Assembly: GCA_029378245.1 (NCBI GenBank) | Contig: JARKIF010000021.1 | Location: forward strand, 310,001-374,000 | Source: Roridomyces roridus | Taxonomy: Eukaryota > Basidiomycota > Agaricomycetes > Agaricales > Mycenaceae | Direction: 5' to 3' | Length of the DNA stretch: 64,000 bases | In this document: piece by piece, positions 10,474-21,917 of the stretch | Layout of the letters: every line of letters starts with the position of its first letter | Numbering within the stretch: position 1 is the first letter of the stretch | Position numbers and translations under genes: made by a program | The notes under the pieces: model-generated | The model's database searches: none | Told to the model about the DNA's origin: nothing | The model's input: only the letters and a program-made list of their open reading frames with translations

Positions 10474-12061
10474 ATGTCGGACGAAAGTGCCTTCAAAATC
10501 CCAGTCTCCCAGGAGTCGATCTCTCTACTGCATGAGAAGCTACGACTGGCAACCTTCCCTGATGAGTTGCCGGATGCCGGCTGGGACTACGGCGTCCCAC
10601 TTGCCGATATCCGTCGCCTCGTCGCAAGGTGGCTGGACGGGTACGGCTGGCGACACCACGAAGCTCTCCTCAACGCCGAACTCCCTCAGTTTACGCGCGA
10701 CATCCCCGTCGGTGGGTATGACACCCTCAATATCCATTACGTACACAAGCGGAGCAGTATTGAGTCCGCCATTCCGTTGCTCTTTGTCCATGGATGTGCG
10801 TATCACCCATTCAAACTGCGTCTCTAGTCACTGAAAATGATAGGGCCTGGTAGCTTCTTGGAAGCTCGCAAGCTTGTTCCCATATTGACGCGCGATTCGC
10901 CCGACCATCCGAGTTTCCATGTCGTGGTGGTGAGCTTGCCCGGGTACGGTTTCTCCGAGGCACCATCCAAGAAGAAATTTGGGTTGGATCAATACGCTGA
11001 GGTGAGTCCTCTGACACTATAATTTGCTCCTCAAGCCTTCCCCATACAGGTTTGCAACAAGTTAATGTTGGCGTTGGGATACAATGAATACGGTTCGCTC
11101 TTCGATATCGGAAGAAGCCCGATTTTGAGTTCTTCGGACAGTGACACAAGGAGGGGACTGGGGATACCCTGTGCGTACGCCGATCCAAGTGTCGTCGACG
11201 AGCCACTCACTCGTGTCCAGATCACACGCCGGATTGCACATCTATACGGCCCCGAACACAGTAAAGCATGGCATTCTAACTTTGGCGCCTAAGTTTGAGC
11301 CTGCAATTCCAAGTCGCAAAGGCTGACAAATCAAAGTGGAAGATTCCCCTCCCCGCTGACGCAGCCGTTCGACTTTCTCGCGCTGCTCCTCATCCCTTTC
11401 AACACAAAAGTCAGACAAGGCCTCGAGCGCACGCAGCGCTACCTCACCTCCGGTTCTGGGTATAGTGCAGTCCAGAGCACGAAGCCTCAGACGCTCGGAT
11501 ACTCCCTCGCGGATTCGCCTGTCGGCCTGTTAGCGTGGATATACGAGACGCTCGTCGGGTGGACTGACGGGTATGCTTGGGATGACGATGAAGGCAAGTT
11601 GAGCGAAGCGACCCCTAATACGCAGTACTCATCCTTATTAGTGCTTACATGGGTGTCGATATTCTGGTTCTCCCGCAGGGGCCCCACAGCTGCGATCCGC
11701 ATATACTACGAAGTGGGGGAGGGGACCACCGAGAAACTCAACGCCGCTTTTGACACTGCTGAATCGACTTCCATACCTTTTGGGATATCGAGGTTCCCGA
11801 GGGATATCGTGGCTCTGCCCAAAAGGTGCGCTCCTAATCGCATTCTGCCCAAACTTTGATTTCATTCACAACAACTTCCGACTGCCCAGCTGGTCAAGGA
11901 GTATCGCCAACCACCTCGTCTTTGATCGCGAACACGAGAGCGGAGGGCACTTTGCGGCGTATGAGAAGCCGACGGAGTTGAGTCGAGATTTGTGGGATAT
12001 GTTCGGGAGGGGCGGGCCTGCGTTTGGTGTGGTCAAAGGGAGGGATGGGTATGCTTTGTGA
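10474..12061 (+). CDS. Epoxide hydrolase (alpha/beta-hydrolase with N-terminal EHN domain), one damaged splice donor
   Basis: Hydrates epoxides to diols. Read exons are 10474-10795, 10844-11001, 11050-11092, 11142-11170, 11221-11288, 11337-11593, 11642-11825 and 11890-12061, giving 410 residues, about the usual length. An EHN lid-associated region opens the protein (about residues 8-105). The oxyanion motif HGWPGSF spans the first intron, the nucleophile Asp sits in QGGDWG, and the catalytic His in ESGGHFAAYEKP near the end. Two junctions are unusual. The intron at 11594-11641 uses a GC donor (G|GCAAGT), a known minor class. The intron at 11289-11336 needs the donor CTAAGT where GTAAGT is expected; retaining it gives a stop right after HSNFGA. 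So the gene is either a recent pseudogene, carries a base-call error, or uses a non-canonical site. Divergent from the Zn2Cys6 regulator; a second homologue lies at 39054. Confidence 0.85.
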
Positions 12062-13779
12062 AGTCTCAAGATCGAGGTTAGTGATCGTTCCGGCAGAGAC
12101 AGTCCGTACGGCTCAAGTTTCAAGCGAGGAGATTTCTCTGCGGAAATAAAGCTTAAGCCTCGTTCGTCACCACTTCTGTCCTGGGACTGAATTGGTACCA
12201 AATCGTGGTGCTCATTCGCGCGTTGAATCGCGTTCGTCATATTCCCTATTTCAAGATGCTCCAATTTGGTCTAGATGCTATTTCGACCCTTATCTTCCGG
12301 AGAAGACAGGATCGTCCCACGGACATTAAGCCTCGACCTTGCCGCAAAACATCGCCGTGCTGTTATTGCACCAGAGGTTTACGTTGTTCTGCGGCATTCA
12401 TTTTAGCTGCTATCTCGCTCGCAATCCTGGGATAAAAATGGATTTCCGGGGTCAACTCTACTCCCAACTGGACCGGGGCGAATGTACCCGTCCCAAGGGC
12501 TGTCCATTTCCCGTCCTTGACGCAAGGAGGGGAGCCGACGGAGTACCGAGGCTGGATCAATCGAGAACAGTGTGGGATTTGATACTACCGGCTGCTGGAG
12601 ACCGTGGGCGGAACAGCGCCTCCCAGTCCAAGGAGGGTTGGGATTGCCTTTTTTGGTGCCCGACGCTCGAATTTTTGGTCTGGCCGGATCTTGTACCGGG
12701 ACCCGAATCTATGCGGTCGACGGTAGAGTCCAGCCGAGACGATGATGTAGTCGCTATTCGTGGAGTTGGTCCAAAAAAGATAGGGTGCGTTCTCTGTTCT
12801 CTCTCGATCCTTCATCTATTCTTAATTCTTGTGGAAAAAAGGACGGAGCAAAACCACAACCCCACCCGATGTTCCATTTAATTGACGAGAGACAACGCTG
12901 ACACCCACGCAAGGCGCCACGATCTCCACATGATGACGGCTGACTTGTCCCAAGGGAAAATCGCCCGGTCCCGCTCGGGCCCCCGACCCGAGTGTCATCT
13001 CAAGATTTCATGTCGCTGGCTTTGTGGTCAGGGACCAATTGGCCAATTTCACGTCATTTCCTTTTCCTCGGCAGAAGGTTGAAATATCTCCGTTCGTGGG
13101 ACACCTACTGCATGAAATTTACCATCTTCCGTTGACAGCCGGACGGGTTCGTAAGAATAACAAACTTCAAGCACGGCTATGCGAGCTACCCGCCCATGGC
13201 CTGACTCAGGCCCTCGGCGATTTATTATCCGTGAGTAGCGATTCGGGGAACTAAGGGGTATCGTCCAAGTGAAGGCGCTCCGCGGGCCCGCTGAGATCTA
13301 TTTCTCCGTTTGCCATCGGTTGCTGCATTGACCTCCAAATTACAAGCCTGACTGAAAAGAATTGTTCGAAGGCAATACCGAGCTTATTTCGAAGACCAGG
13401 TATTTCTCTGTCAATCAGGCTTCGCGGGCTTGCATTGACCATTCAGTTTGCAGGGACCTGCTGACTGGATCCGTGTCCTTCTCGGACACGGCAGCCGGCA
13501 TTTTATCGTTGTTGAATCGACCATAGTGTTTCTATTTTGCCTCTTACCGCATTCTAAGCTTGCTCAGCCAGGCCATCCCCAATCGTTCTCAATACCCGTA
13601 GCGTTCCCGGATTGCCGCAATTTCACAGCCGGTTTGAAACTAACTATATGAAGGGCAATGGAAATTTAAAGCTCGCCAGGTTGAGTACCCCCATCCACTG
13701 GTCTGCACATCTGGTACGTCTGTCGATCTTCTGCCCCAGAAAGTTTGAAAGCTAACGCTAGAACGGTAGATTATTTGAA
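12062..13779. other. Intergenic stretch without a recognisable gene
   Basis: Open frames on both strands (for example 12427-12881 +, 13251-13442 -) show no family motif, signal peptide or membrane segment. The stretch just before 13780 contains AATTTAAAGC at about 13664, which could be a weak TATA-like element for the cupin gene. I see no repeats or terminal inverted repeats here. Confidence 0.4.
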
Positions 13780-14618
13780 ATGCTATTCACAACCGCATTT
13801 TCCGTAGTCGCCTCCATCCTGGCGCTCCCAGTCCATGGGGCACCGGCCGCGTCTCCCGCGCCCACAACTTCCGCCCCCGCTGCTGCGCCCCCACCCGTAC
13901 CCCTGGTCGCCAACGCTCCAGCAATCGCCGCTGGTCTGAAAACCGCTGCGAGCAGTAACGACCGCTTCTCGAAGCTGCTGAAGGATAGCAGCGGCAAGCT
14001 GCTCACCGGCGACGCCCTGCGGCAGCTCACCGTGTTCGACTTCAACAACCAGGCACCCGCAGCCGGCGCCACAGGTGGCTCCATCCTCCTCGCTACTGTC
14101 GACAACTTCCCCATCCTCGAAGGCCTCTCCATCTCCGGCGCCGTTTCTTTTTTAGAGGCCTGTGGTTTGAACATTCCGCACTGGCATATGCGCGCGGACG
14201 AAATGCTCACTGTGGTCCAAGGCGTGCTCGACACGGGCTTTGTGCAGGAGAACGGATTCAACACGGTCGTCGAGACGCAGCTGGGCCAGTTCCAGGCGAC
14301 CGTCTTCCCGCAAGGGAGTATCCACTACCAACAGAACCCGACTTGCTCCCCTGCAGTCTTTGTCGCAGCACTCAACAGTGAGGACCCAGGTGAGAGTCAA
14401 TCTATTTCTGAAGTGAAGCAATATTAACTTGCCTTCAAATAGGCCGCTCTGATGCTGCAACCAACTTCTGGGCCCTCCCGAGCGATGTAATCAACGCCGC
14501 CCTTGGGTTCCCCAACACCATCGGCGGGTCGAATATCGACGCGTGGCGGGCGCACCTGCCCCTCAACCTCGCCGCCGGTGTGGATTCCTGTCTGGCGGCG
14601 TGCAATTTGTCTCAATAA
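13780..14618 (+). CDS. Secreted cupin-domain protein (germin/spherulin-like)
   Basis: Two exons, 13780-14389 and 14443-14618, joined by a 53-bp intron, with stop TAA at 14616-14618. The N-terminus is a signal peptide (LFTTAFSVVASILALPVHGA, residues 2-21), followed by an Ala/Pro/Ser-rich linker. Cupin motif 1 is visible as HWH at residues 134-136 with Glu at 141, and motif 2 as FPQGSIHYQQN with His at 182. These four residues bind the metal in germin-type cupins, so the site looks complete. The mature domain of about 220 residues is normal for germin-like single-cupin proteins. Fungal relatives are secreted or wall-associated; oxalate oxidase activity cannot be inferred from the motifs alone. 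The C-terminus ends in a Cys-containing tail without a GPI-like hydrophobic end. Confidence 0.88.
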
Positions 14619-15314
14619 TTCTGTATAAATCATCCGTTATCTTGGGTACCTTTTTTTTATCGCGAATCTAGTTACATACCAGGTCTGTAAAGTTGTATTT
14701 CGGAAACGTATAACGTACTTGTTCACCGGACTCTTCTGGTGGGAACGATCAGTCAACCGTACTTGTCGGAGCAGCGGAGGGCCTGACCGTGGGACTGGAC
14801 CCAGTTCTGCCTCGAAGTGTCGAGATTCCGGGCCAAGCGGCTTGCTCATTGCCGTGGGCAGTTCAAGCGTGCTTCAAGGTTTTTTCCTTATCGAAGGAGA
14901 TGGATTCTGAAACCTAGCGGGGCGGAATTCCGGCATGGCGATCGTTTCGGACGTCCGAGACGTGAGTATGTACCAGCTACGCGGCACCGTGTTCCAAGAC
15001 AGCCGAGTCGAGATTCCCCATTCGCTGTTGAACGGCCGCGGAGTTTGGGGTGAATTCAAGCCAAAGGAACTTCAGCCACATTCCCTTTGCCCAATATCTC
15101 AGCAAAAAGACTCATGTCGAAGCAACGCGATGACGGCTTGAGAGGACAGAAGCCCACCCTCATGGGTTCCTTTGATCGGTCGAATCATGGGACGAGGAGA
15201 GGAGTCAAAGGATGCACGAGGCACGAGGTACGATGTCGTTGATATCCTATACACGCGCCGCCCGAGGCCGCCCGTCGCCGAAGGTGGTGGCCCCTTCATC
15301 ACCATTCGAATTTC
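14619..15314. other. Intergenic stretch, nothing recognised
   Basis: No gene, terminal inverted repeat or tandem array was found in these 700 bases. A T-run at 14652-14660 follows the cupin stop by about 35 bp and may lie in its 3' untranslated region. Confidence 0.35.
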
Positions 15315-15884
15315 ATGCACTGTATCTCTCAAGGCCAGGACTTTGGGACAGCCTATGCTTATCTTCGTCCCCAATGGCACCTGGACTTTTTCACTCTGGA
15401 GGCCAGAATGACATATACAGAGGCGGAGGATGCCAGGGAGCGCGCCGAAGCGCTCGATCCGTCCAACAACCACGTCGTCAACGCCAAACTCCGCCCGCGA
15501 CGAGTCTGGGATCTGTTCAGCAACAGGGTGGTTGCCAGGTTTTGGGCGCCTGCGACTCGGGAGTCGATGCAGCTGCTGAATGGCGTCGAAACAGAGTCCG
15601 TTTTGCGTTTGGTTGTGGTGCCCGTATCGCACGTGTGGCTTGCTGAGAACGAGCGGACCGAGGTTCATACCCCCATCAACTCTTTCCAATGGCCAGTGCC
15701 CCTTCCCGTCGATTCCAGTTTGGAGCGCGTTCGGATCGAACTGCTAAATCTGGGGCTCCAATACGTGTGGCTCGATGTTCTCTGCTTGAGGCAGCGGGGA
15801 AATCCAGAAGCCGAACCGCAGCGCGCGCATGAATGGAAGTTGGATGTACGCACCATCGGCGCTGTGCATCGGGAGACCGGCTGA
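15315..15884 (+). pseudogene. Truncated HET-like (heterokaryon-incompatibility-type) gene
   Basis: The open frame, probably starting at the ATG at 15408, contains LRPRRVWDLFSNRVV, then VVPVSHVWLAENERTEVHTP and LGLQYVWLDVLCLRQRG, the conserved opening blocks of basidiomycete HET-like proteins. It ends at EWKLDVRTIGAVHRETG and a TGA at 15884. Intact relatives continue for several hundred residues with a block resembling VCYLSGLGRP and a tryptophan-rich RSWFRRAWTLQE motif, which I cannot find in any frame downstream to 16460. It is therefore a 3'-truncated gene. A conserved long family with a short abrupt end argues for decay rather than a short functional variant. Confidence 0.7.
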
Positions 15885-16459
15885 GACGACAGTCATTTGA
15901 CTATGGGCTGCTCGTGGATGATGCGGGACGCGTGCGCAAATTGTGTGCGCTTCAGTTGAGTCCTATGGAGCAACGCGAGGCAATGGGGGAGTTGGGTCAG
16001 TACCTGGACGTGGACTTTGTCGAAGTGCCACTGGCGATTATGTACTGGAGTCTATATGTACGTATGTACTGCGGTGCAAAAAAGAAAGGGAAAAATGTTG
16101 GAATCGATCTGGCCCGAGTCGAACGGCGTTGGATATTTCGGACAACTCGTCGCGGTCCAAGCTCACAGTGAGTGAGGATCTCTCGCCAAAGATATACAGT
16201 CCATATTGTTACAGCTGGTACGGCGCCGAGATGCCGGATCATCCCCGGCAGGCGGCATCAAGATCAAACCGCAAGGGCCGGATCGGACTGGATTGGCCTT
16301 CATTAATGGTAAATCCAAGTCTCGTCAGTGTTTCCAGTGCCATACAGCCATTGAGGTTCTAGTAAGCTAATTACAACTCGAACGAAACCATCAGAAACCG
16401 ACAATAAGATTATATATGCAGGGCAGCAAGCCGTGATCAAAACTGAATCCGAAATTCCT
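15885..16459. other. Intergenic; contains a T-arm/B-box-like motif
   Basis: No gene was recognised. CGAGTCGAACGGCGTTGG at about 16112-16129, the reverse complement of a tRNA T-loop/B-box type sequence, recurs almost identically at about 18474-18491. No cloverleaf can be folded around it. Confidence 0.4.
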
Positions 16460-17179
16460 TCAGTCGATATTGCGTCCGCATTGAAGCATAACCGTCGCTA
16501 CCACGCAAATATCCAGCAGACCGGCATCGACGGCAGATTTCAAAAGCTCGAGGGTGACTGTGCCGTCTTCTCCCCGCCTGATTTGCGCCAGCAACTCGGG
16601 TGTTGAGGTCCCTGCCGGATATAACTGCTCGATTCAAAGTCAGCGTTGACCCAATGTGATGTAAATTTCCCACTGACGCATATTGCTCCATGCCGCGGTG
16701 CCCAAACATATTTCTTATCCATGACTTTCATCGTCCTATGGCTTTGACGAAACCAAATCAATCACTTCGAACAATGATCTGGGTTCGGTTCGAGCTCACC
16801 TTGCATCTCGAGACAAACAGAGCCAGTCGGAAACTAACCGCTTGGACAACATGTTGGCAATCTCCACCATCGGCTTGTCCTTCCACTCAATCAAGCTGAT
16901 CGTTGTGCCTTCGTGGTTTTTCACGGTGCTGTAGCCCGCCATCGACGAGGAGTCGGTGTTGACACGAAAGTAGAGCATCGTGTTCTTGCCGACTACTGTG
17001 CTGTCGAGGACCGAGTTGTTGGAGGAGGTGAAATGGAAGACTACGATGTTGGATGTGGTGGGGTCTGAGCCGTACGGGAGAGCGCCATACGTCGACGGCA
17101 TGTCGGGCGCTGTGGACGGGCCTCTGCTCGAGCCCTGCCAGGAAGCATAAGGGTTGAAATGTGTGTTCTGTGCAGGCAT
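16460..17179 (-). CDS. DUF6593-domain protein
   Basis: Three exons on the minus strand (17179-16800, 16735-16678, 16624-16460), separated by introns of 64 and 53 bp, give 200 residues. The domain has the typical run of short motifs: TMLYFRVNTDSSSMAGYSTV, ISLIEWKDKPMVEI, VSDWLCLS, KKYVWAPRHGA and the C-terminal VTLELLKSAVDAG followed by ATVMLQCGRNID just before the stop. The N-terminal 50 residues are Pro/Ser/Tyr-rich and look disordered. DUF6593 is common and multicopy in mushroom-forming fungi, and its function is unknown. There is no signal peptide or membrane segment, so it is probably intracellular. The last exon has no internal Met, so it can be missed by simple ORF searches. Confidence 0.87.
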
Positions 17180-18821
17180 TGGCGGTCGCTGGGAAGTGGA
17201 TGTAGTGACTGTCAGATTGGTCCGTCGCTTTATGCTTCCCAGGAGTACTAGGGACGTCGACTGTAAACCACAGCATCCTTAGAACGGTGCCGCGGTTCAC
17301 GTGACCTAGCTACTCGAATTTGTCACCACTGACTTGGTGTGTGATACGCGGAGACAGATCCCGCCTTGAAACCACCTACACAAAGATGAAAGCCTCGGAT
17401 GTGGTACCAATGACTTGAGAACGCCGTGCGTTGGAGAATCTGGGATGAAATGGTGAACTTTCCATGTAGGCTGGTCCAGGATTGATCAGTCCAATGGACA
17501 ATTGTCTGCTATGCACTTGCCGTTGTTGTGTTCAATGTGGTTCATTGTGGTTAGTTGAAGGGGTAATCCGTAACGCCCGTCGTGCCTTGTCTTTGGATTT
17601 GATCGGCGCTCAGTGTACTATAGCCGGCTCATGACAAAACTTCGAGCGGTGTATTGATCCGTAGTTGAACGCACAACTCGTAAGACGAATTTGTCGTTTT
17701 TGAACAGCCTTGGAGAGAAAACAGAATAGACCTGTTACCCTGCTTTTCATCATCCCCGCAGAGATTCCTCTACGTTGTGGCTTGCCTAGGAGTGCTAGTA
17801 TCACCGCCTGGGAATTCGTTTGACCTACTTATTCCTGGATGTACCAATTGAAGCAGATGCCAGGCCAGCACGGTGCAACCTGTCTTTCATATGAAGGGAA
17901 CAAACACTGAATTGCGTTTATGTAGTCCCAGTAGAGTTCTACCCACTAATCCTCGAGTTTCAGGTGAAAGTATCCGGAGGCTGGAGCCGCGTCAGTCTGA
18001 TGGATGGAGAAATCAATCAATACCCATTCACCGACGGGTTTTGCGGCTGGCGTCGTCAGGCCTTGACTTCTTTTTTCGTACTGTATCCTTTATTTCTTCT
18101 CCGTCTGCCGTTTTATCTTGGACATACATATACTTACTCCAGCACCGGATTATTCTGAGCAGGAGTTCAATCGGCACGGCGAAACAAATGGGATTTCGAA
18201 GAACGCCGCCCGTGAGCCTTAGTCTGCATTTTGATGCCGGCGACTATGCATTGAATAAGTATGATCCGTTATCAAAAGCGAGACCGACGTCGAAAGGCCG
18301 CTGACAATTTCTGTGGGCGTGGCTCCGTGTGTGTGTTCAACGTGGCAGTTACGGGACTCGGACGCTCGCGCCGTTTCACGATTCTCTGCACTCCTCTGGA
18401 CACTTTGTGAGACACGAAAGACTGGAGGGAGGAAAAGAAGTTGTCGCGATGATCTTTCATCAACCAACCAGGTCCGAGTCGAACGGCGTTGGGCTGTCAA
18501 GTACCTCAGCGGCTCAGCTTGCAATGCTGTGCATTCTGGTAACCGTCCGGATTTCTACACGCCTTGAAACGGACGATACCTAAATCGACTCCATTCGACG
18601 TGCGGACTCGCGGAGGTTTCCCAACCGCCCACATTGTGACGAGAAAGAAGAGCACAGGCTCTTCAAATAACTCGGGTAGGATGGACACAGTCTGGATCGC
18701 GATTTGATCCTCCGCCAAACCTCTAGCAGAGAAATACAAGCACGATTCATGTGCCAAGCATCTGGAATCGAGAATCGCGGCCTGGTATGCATCGAAGTTC
18801 AATTGTAATTCCACAAGCCGT
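17180..18821. other. Intergenic between DUF6593 gene and GMC oxidoreductase
   Basis: No coding gene was recognised in 1.6 kb. A short direct repeat TGTGGTTCATTGTGGTTAG lies at about 17536. A second copy of the CGAGTCGAACGGCGTTGG motif lies at about 18474. Long frames at 18506-18898 on the minus strand overlap the last GMC exon in a different frame and are not coding. Confidence 0.4.
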
Positions 18822-21363
18822 TCAAACGGTGACAATCCCCCGTATGATATCTGCAGCCTTCTCGGCGCTGAGGACCTTGTATGAGCGAGGAGCGGCAACA
18901 GCCAAGTGAAATTCGACTTACATTCCGTACAGCGTTGACATGGGATGTGCGCTAATCTGGATTGGGAGGATGGAGTACTGGAGATCTAAGTAAGAACACG
19001 GGGTGGGGTCTTAGGAGTTTCAACAGACTTACATCGACTACACGGATATTCGTGGTCCCGTAAACCTAGAGTGGGTCAGAGTTCAGTACCCAGTTTGAAA
19101 CCATATCTGGTGACGTGAACCTTGAACTCCGGGGAGACGACTCCGCCTTGGGAACGAGGAAGCATAGCTGAGCTTCCAACGGTATGGTACTCTGGTCCGC
19201 CGTGGTTGATGATGTATTCTGTCCCAATCGCGGTCAGAATGTACATGTCATGTATGCATTCAGAGACGTACCCTTGATCTGTTCGTCCGTCTGCACAGAC
19301 GCGCCTGGGTCAATCTCCGCCGCGAACAAGTCTGAGAATCAATAAGTAACAGTCGGGAGGGCTGATGATAATCAAGTCCGCACCTTTGAAACCACCCGTA
19401 TTCCCCAGCTTACGGAGAAACTTCAGCACGCTGACCAGATTCTCTAGATCTGCACACCAGCTCAGACACTCTGCCCGTAAACATGCATATGTGTAATACT
19501 AACCGAAATCCTGGTCGAAATAATTCGGATCGATAGCAGGTTGCACCGCCGGGTCCTTGGATACAGCGTGAATACTCCCCGTCGAAAATGGGAAATGCAG
19601 GTTCCCAGTAAAGGTCAGATACTTCTTTCCCGGCTGTGGCGCACCTAAATCACCTATCCATCAGCAACGCAGTCAAAGTCAAAGAATGAGACGAGCGCAC
19701 TTGCAGTAGTGAAAAACCCGGGAAACGCCACCAGTTCGACATACCCGCGTTTCGTAGGCTCACGCAGACCGTCGAGGAGGACATTCCATTTGGCCTTCTG
19801 CGCAGCAGTGTAATTCCCCGCAGAGATCTTGGCGGCCTGTGCGTCGATGAGCGTCTTTGCCTCCTGGTTCCCTACTAGAGTTTGCAGAGGGACGAGTGCG
19901 TAGCCTGAAACGCCGATTGTCATTATCCCCGTTTTATTCGTCTCGCTGGAACCGATGAGTTGATATCCTGCGTTGCCAGGGATAACCTACTATTCTGCGA
20001 GGGCGGCCGCCAGAAACGCAGGGTCGCGAAGGTCGTCCAGGGTGATGACAGAATCGTTCTTCAGTTCTGCCAACCAAACATGAGTTTGTCCGCAGAACGT
20101 CTGATAAAGGGCCTCACCATAACTGATACCGAAGAAGTACTGATCCATGATACCTTCACCGACGCCCGGGAGATCAACCTTGGTCTCGATACCCAGTTTA
20201 CTGAGAACGGAGGGGTTGCCGATGCCACTTAGCTCGAGGAGCTGCGGAGTTTTGATCGTGCTACATGCGACGTCAGTATACCCATGTCTGCAATAACGAG
20301 CGGTCGGATTCACCCAGCGGATATTATCACTTCTGCCCCAGAGGCCAGCGACACCGAATGTTGGTTCCCGCCCATAGTGAATTGCACCGCTGTCGCCGTC
20401 GCGGGTGTACCCGATACCACAATGCGTCCTGCCTCAGCGCCGGTGAGGACTACGAGGTTCGTGCGATTGGCGATGGGCAGATAATACGCCGACGCGGAAT
20501 AGGAACGCGTTTCGGTCAATGCGTTGATCGCAGCCGGGGCCATCCAAGACCCCACATTTTCTCCTGCCAGCTGTAGTAGAGAGTCAAACGGTGCTCAACA
20601 GTGCACGAATGACAGACAACTTACGGCGTCTTTTACTTGATCGACACCCAGAGCGGCGAGGCCAGGGAGCCATGGCAGTTGCGCGTTTGAGATGAATTCG
20701 GCGAAACTGTTATGGAGGGGTCCCGTCGTGCCGTGCGCGCTTGGAATGAAGGTGAAGTTGTTTTGAGCGGCGAAAGTGGGATTTGGTGGGGTGAAGCTGA
20801 GTGTCGCGCGGTGTCAGCGCGACATTTTCTACGGATAAAAAAGACATACGTTTCAGCTTTGCGCATATACTTGAACAGGTTTTGGCCTGTCCATCCTGAA
20901 TTACTCAGAGATCCGATGGCTGGATGCGTACATCAGGATATGGGCGCGCTGCGAGAGAATACTAGAGCTCACCGTCGATCTCATTCAGAGCGGGCCTCGT
21001 AAACGCCATAAAGTTTATGCCCGTCGAGCCACCCAGCATCTTGCCTCTGTCGAACGTGTATGTGTTCCCATTCGCATGTGCCTGCGGGACAGTCTGGAAG
21101 AGCCAATCATATGATGCATTCCCGACGGTGCTGCCGAGAAACCCAGGGATGTCAACGAGTGGATCATTGAAGTGGGCTTGTCCGGCTTCCAGAACAATAA
21201 CACGTTTGGAGGCGTCTTCAGAAAGACGATTGGCGAGTACGAGCCCGGCGAGCCCGCCTCCGACGATCACGTAGTCGTAGTTCCGAGAGAGGGCATCTGG
21301 GGTAGCGGATCCTGATGCACAACTGCAGAGTGCGAGGACGAGAATGAGCAGATGGGAGGCCAT
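18822..21363 (-). CDS. Secreted GMC oxidoreductase (aryl-alcohol-oxidase-like)
   Basis: FAD-dependent glucose-methanol-choline family enzyme. Such secreted fungal members oxidise aryl or short-chain alcohols and supply H2O2. The start at 21363 gives a signal peptide (MASHLLILVLALCSCASGSA), then YDYVIVGGGLAGLVLANRLS with the ADP-binding GxGxxG-type loop at residues 34-40 and VIVLEAG. Next come the GMC signature region GKMLGGSTGINFMAFTRP, then, after the next exons, STIKTPQLLELSGIGN. The C-terminal active-site part has GGPEYHTVGSSAMLPRSQGG and, across two introns, ISAHPMSTLYGM. The last residues are EKAADIIRGIVTV before the stop at 18822-18824. At least ten introns of about 45-60 bp interrupt it. 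An apparent TAGTAG at about 19988 is removed by a 45-bp GTAGGT...CAG intron that joins AE-Y-ETNKTG, so no inactivating change was found. Confidence 0.9.
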
Positions 21364-21917
21364 GGGGCGTTCCTCGATACTTCAGCCGCCTTTAGAAGGG
21401 TGTTCGGTAGCAATTGCGCGGTTAGTCAGGGATGACGAGAGGCCGCAGATCCCCGTCTGAGCGTATGTACGCCCAACGCAGATTGGTCCAGGAACTTCAT
21501 CGATTTGGCCATAGTCAGGGGTAAGGGGGGCTGGCACCTCGGAGACAAGGTCAATGCAGTAGCAGCTTTGAGTGGACGGGCTGGTATCGTGCGCCCCAGC
21601 TTTGACTCGGAGGATGTGCGAGATTTGCGTGACGTGGAGGTGGAAGACAGAGTCGCTGCCATCAGACCATGGTCCGCAAATCACAGATGACCGTGATCCG
21701 TTCACTTGAGCTTGTCCACTCATATAAGTTTTGTCATTGATGCGAACCTGCACCTCACATTCCATTCTGTCTCGGTTCCAAGGTTGTTCAACACCGTCGA
21801 ACTCGCGTTAATTTTCATACATACATACATACATGCGTGAGTGAGTGAGTGAATAATGCGATGCATACTATACACATGCCAATGAGAGTCCAACCCAAAA
21901 TAATTTACAAAACATAT
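21364..21917. other. Intergenic between GMC gene start and 3' end of proline-rich gene
   Basis: This should hold the GMC promoter (minus strand). A CATACATACATACATGCGTGAGTGAGTGAGTG microsatellite-like run (CATA then GTGA units) lies at about 21818-21852 near the 3' end of the next gene. No other gene is seen. Confidence 0.4.

Noticed and set aside
18506..18898. Separate minus-strand gene beyond the GMC stop
   Set aside because: It overlaps the last GMC exon (EKAADIIRGIVTV) in another frame and has no family resemblance.
19975..20000. In-frame TAGTAG in the GMC oxidoreductase as evidence of a pseudogene
   Set aside because: A 45-bp intron with donor GTAGGT starting inside it and acceptor TTCCAG restores the frame and joins AE-Y-ETNKTG, matching the family.
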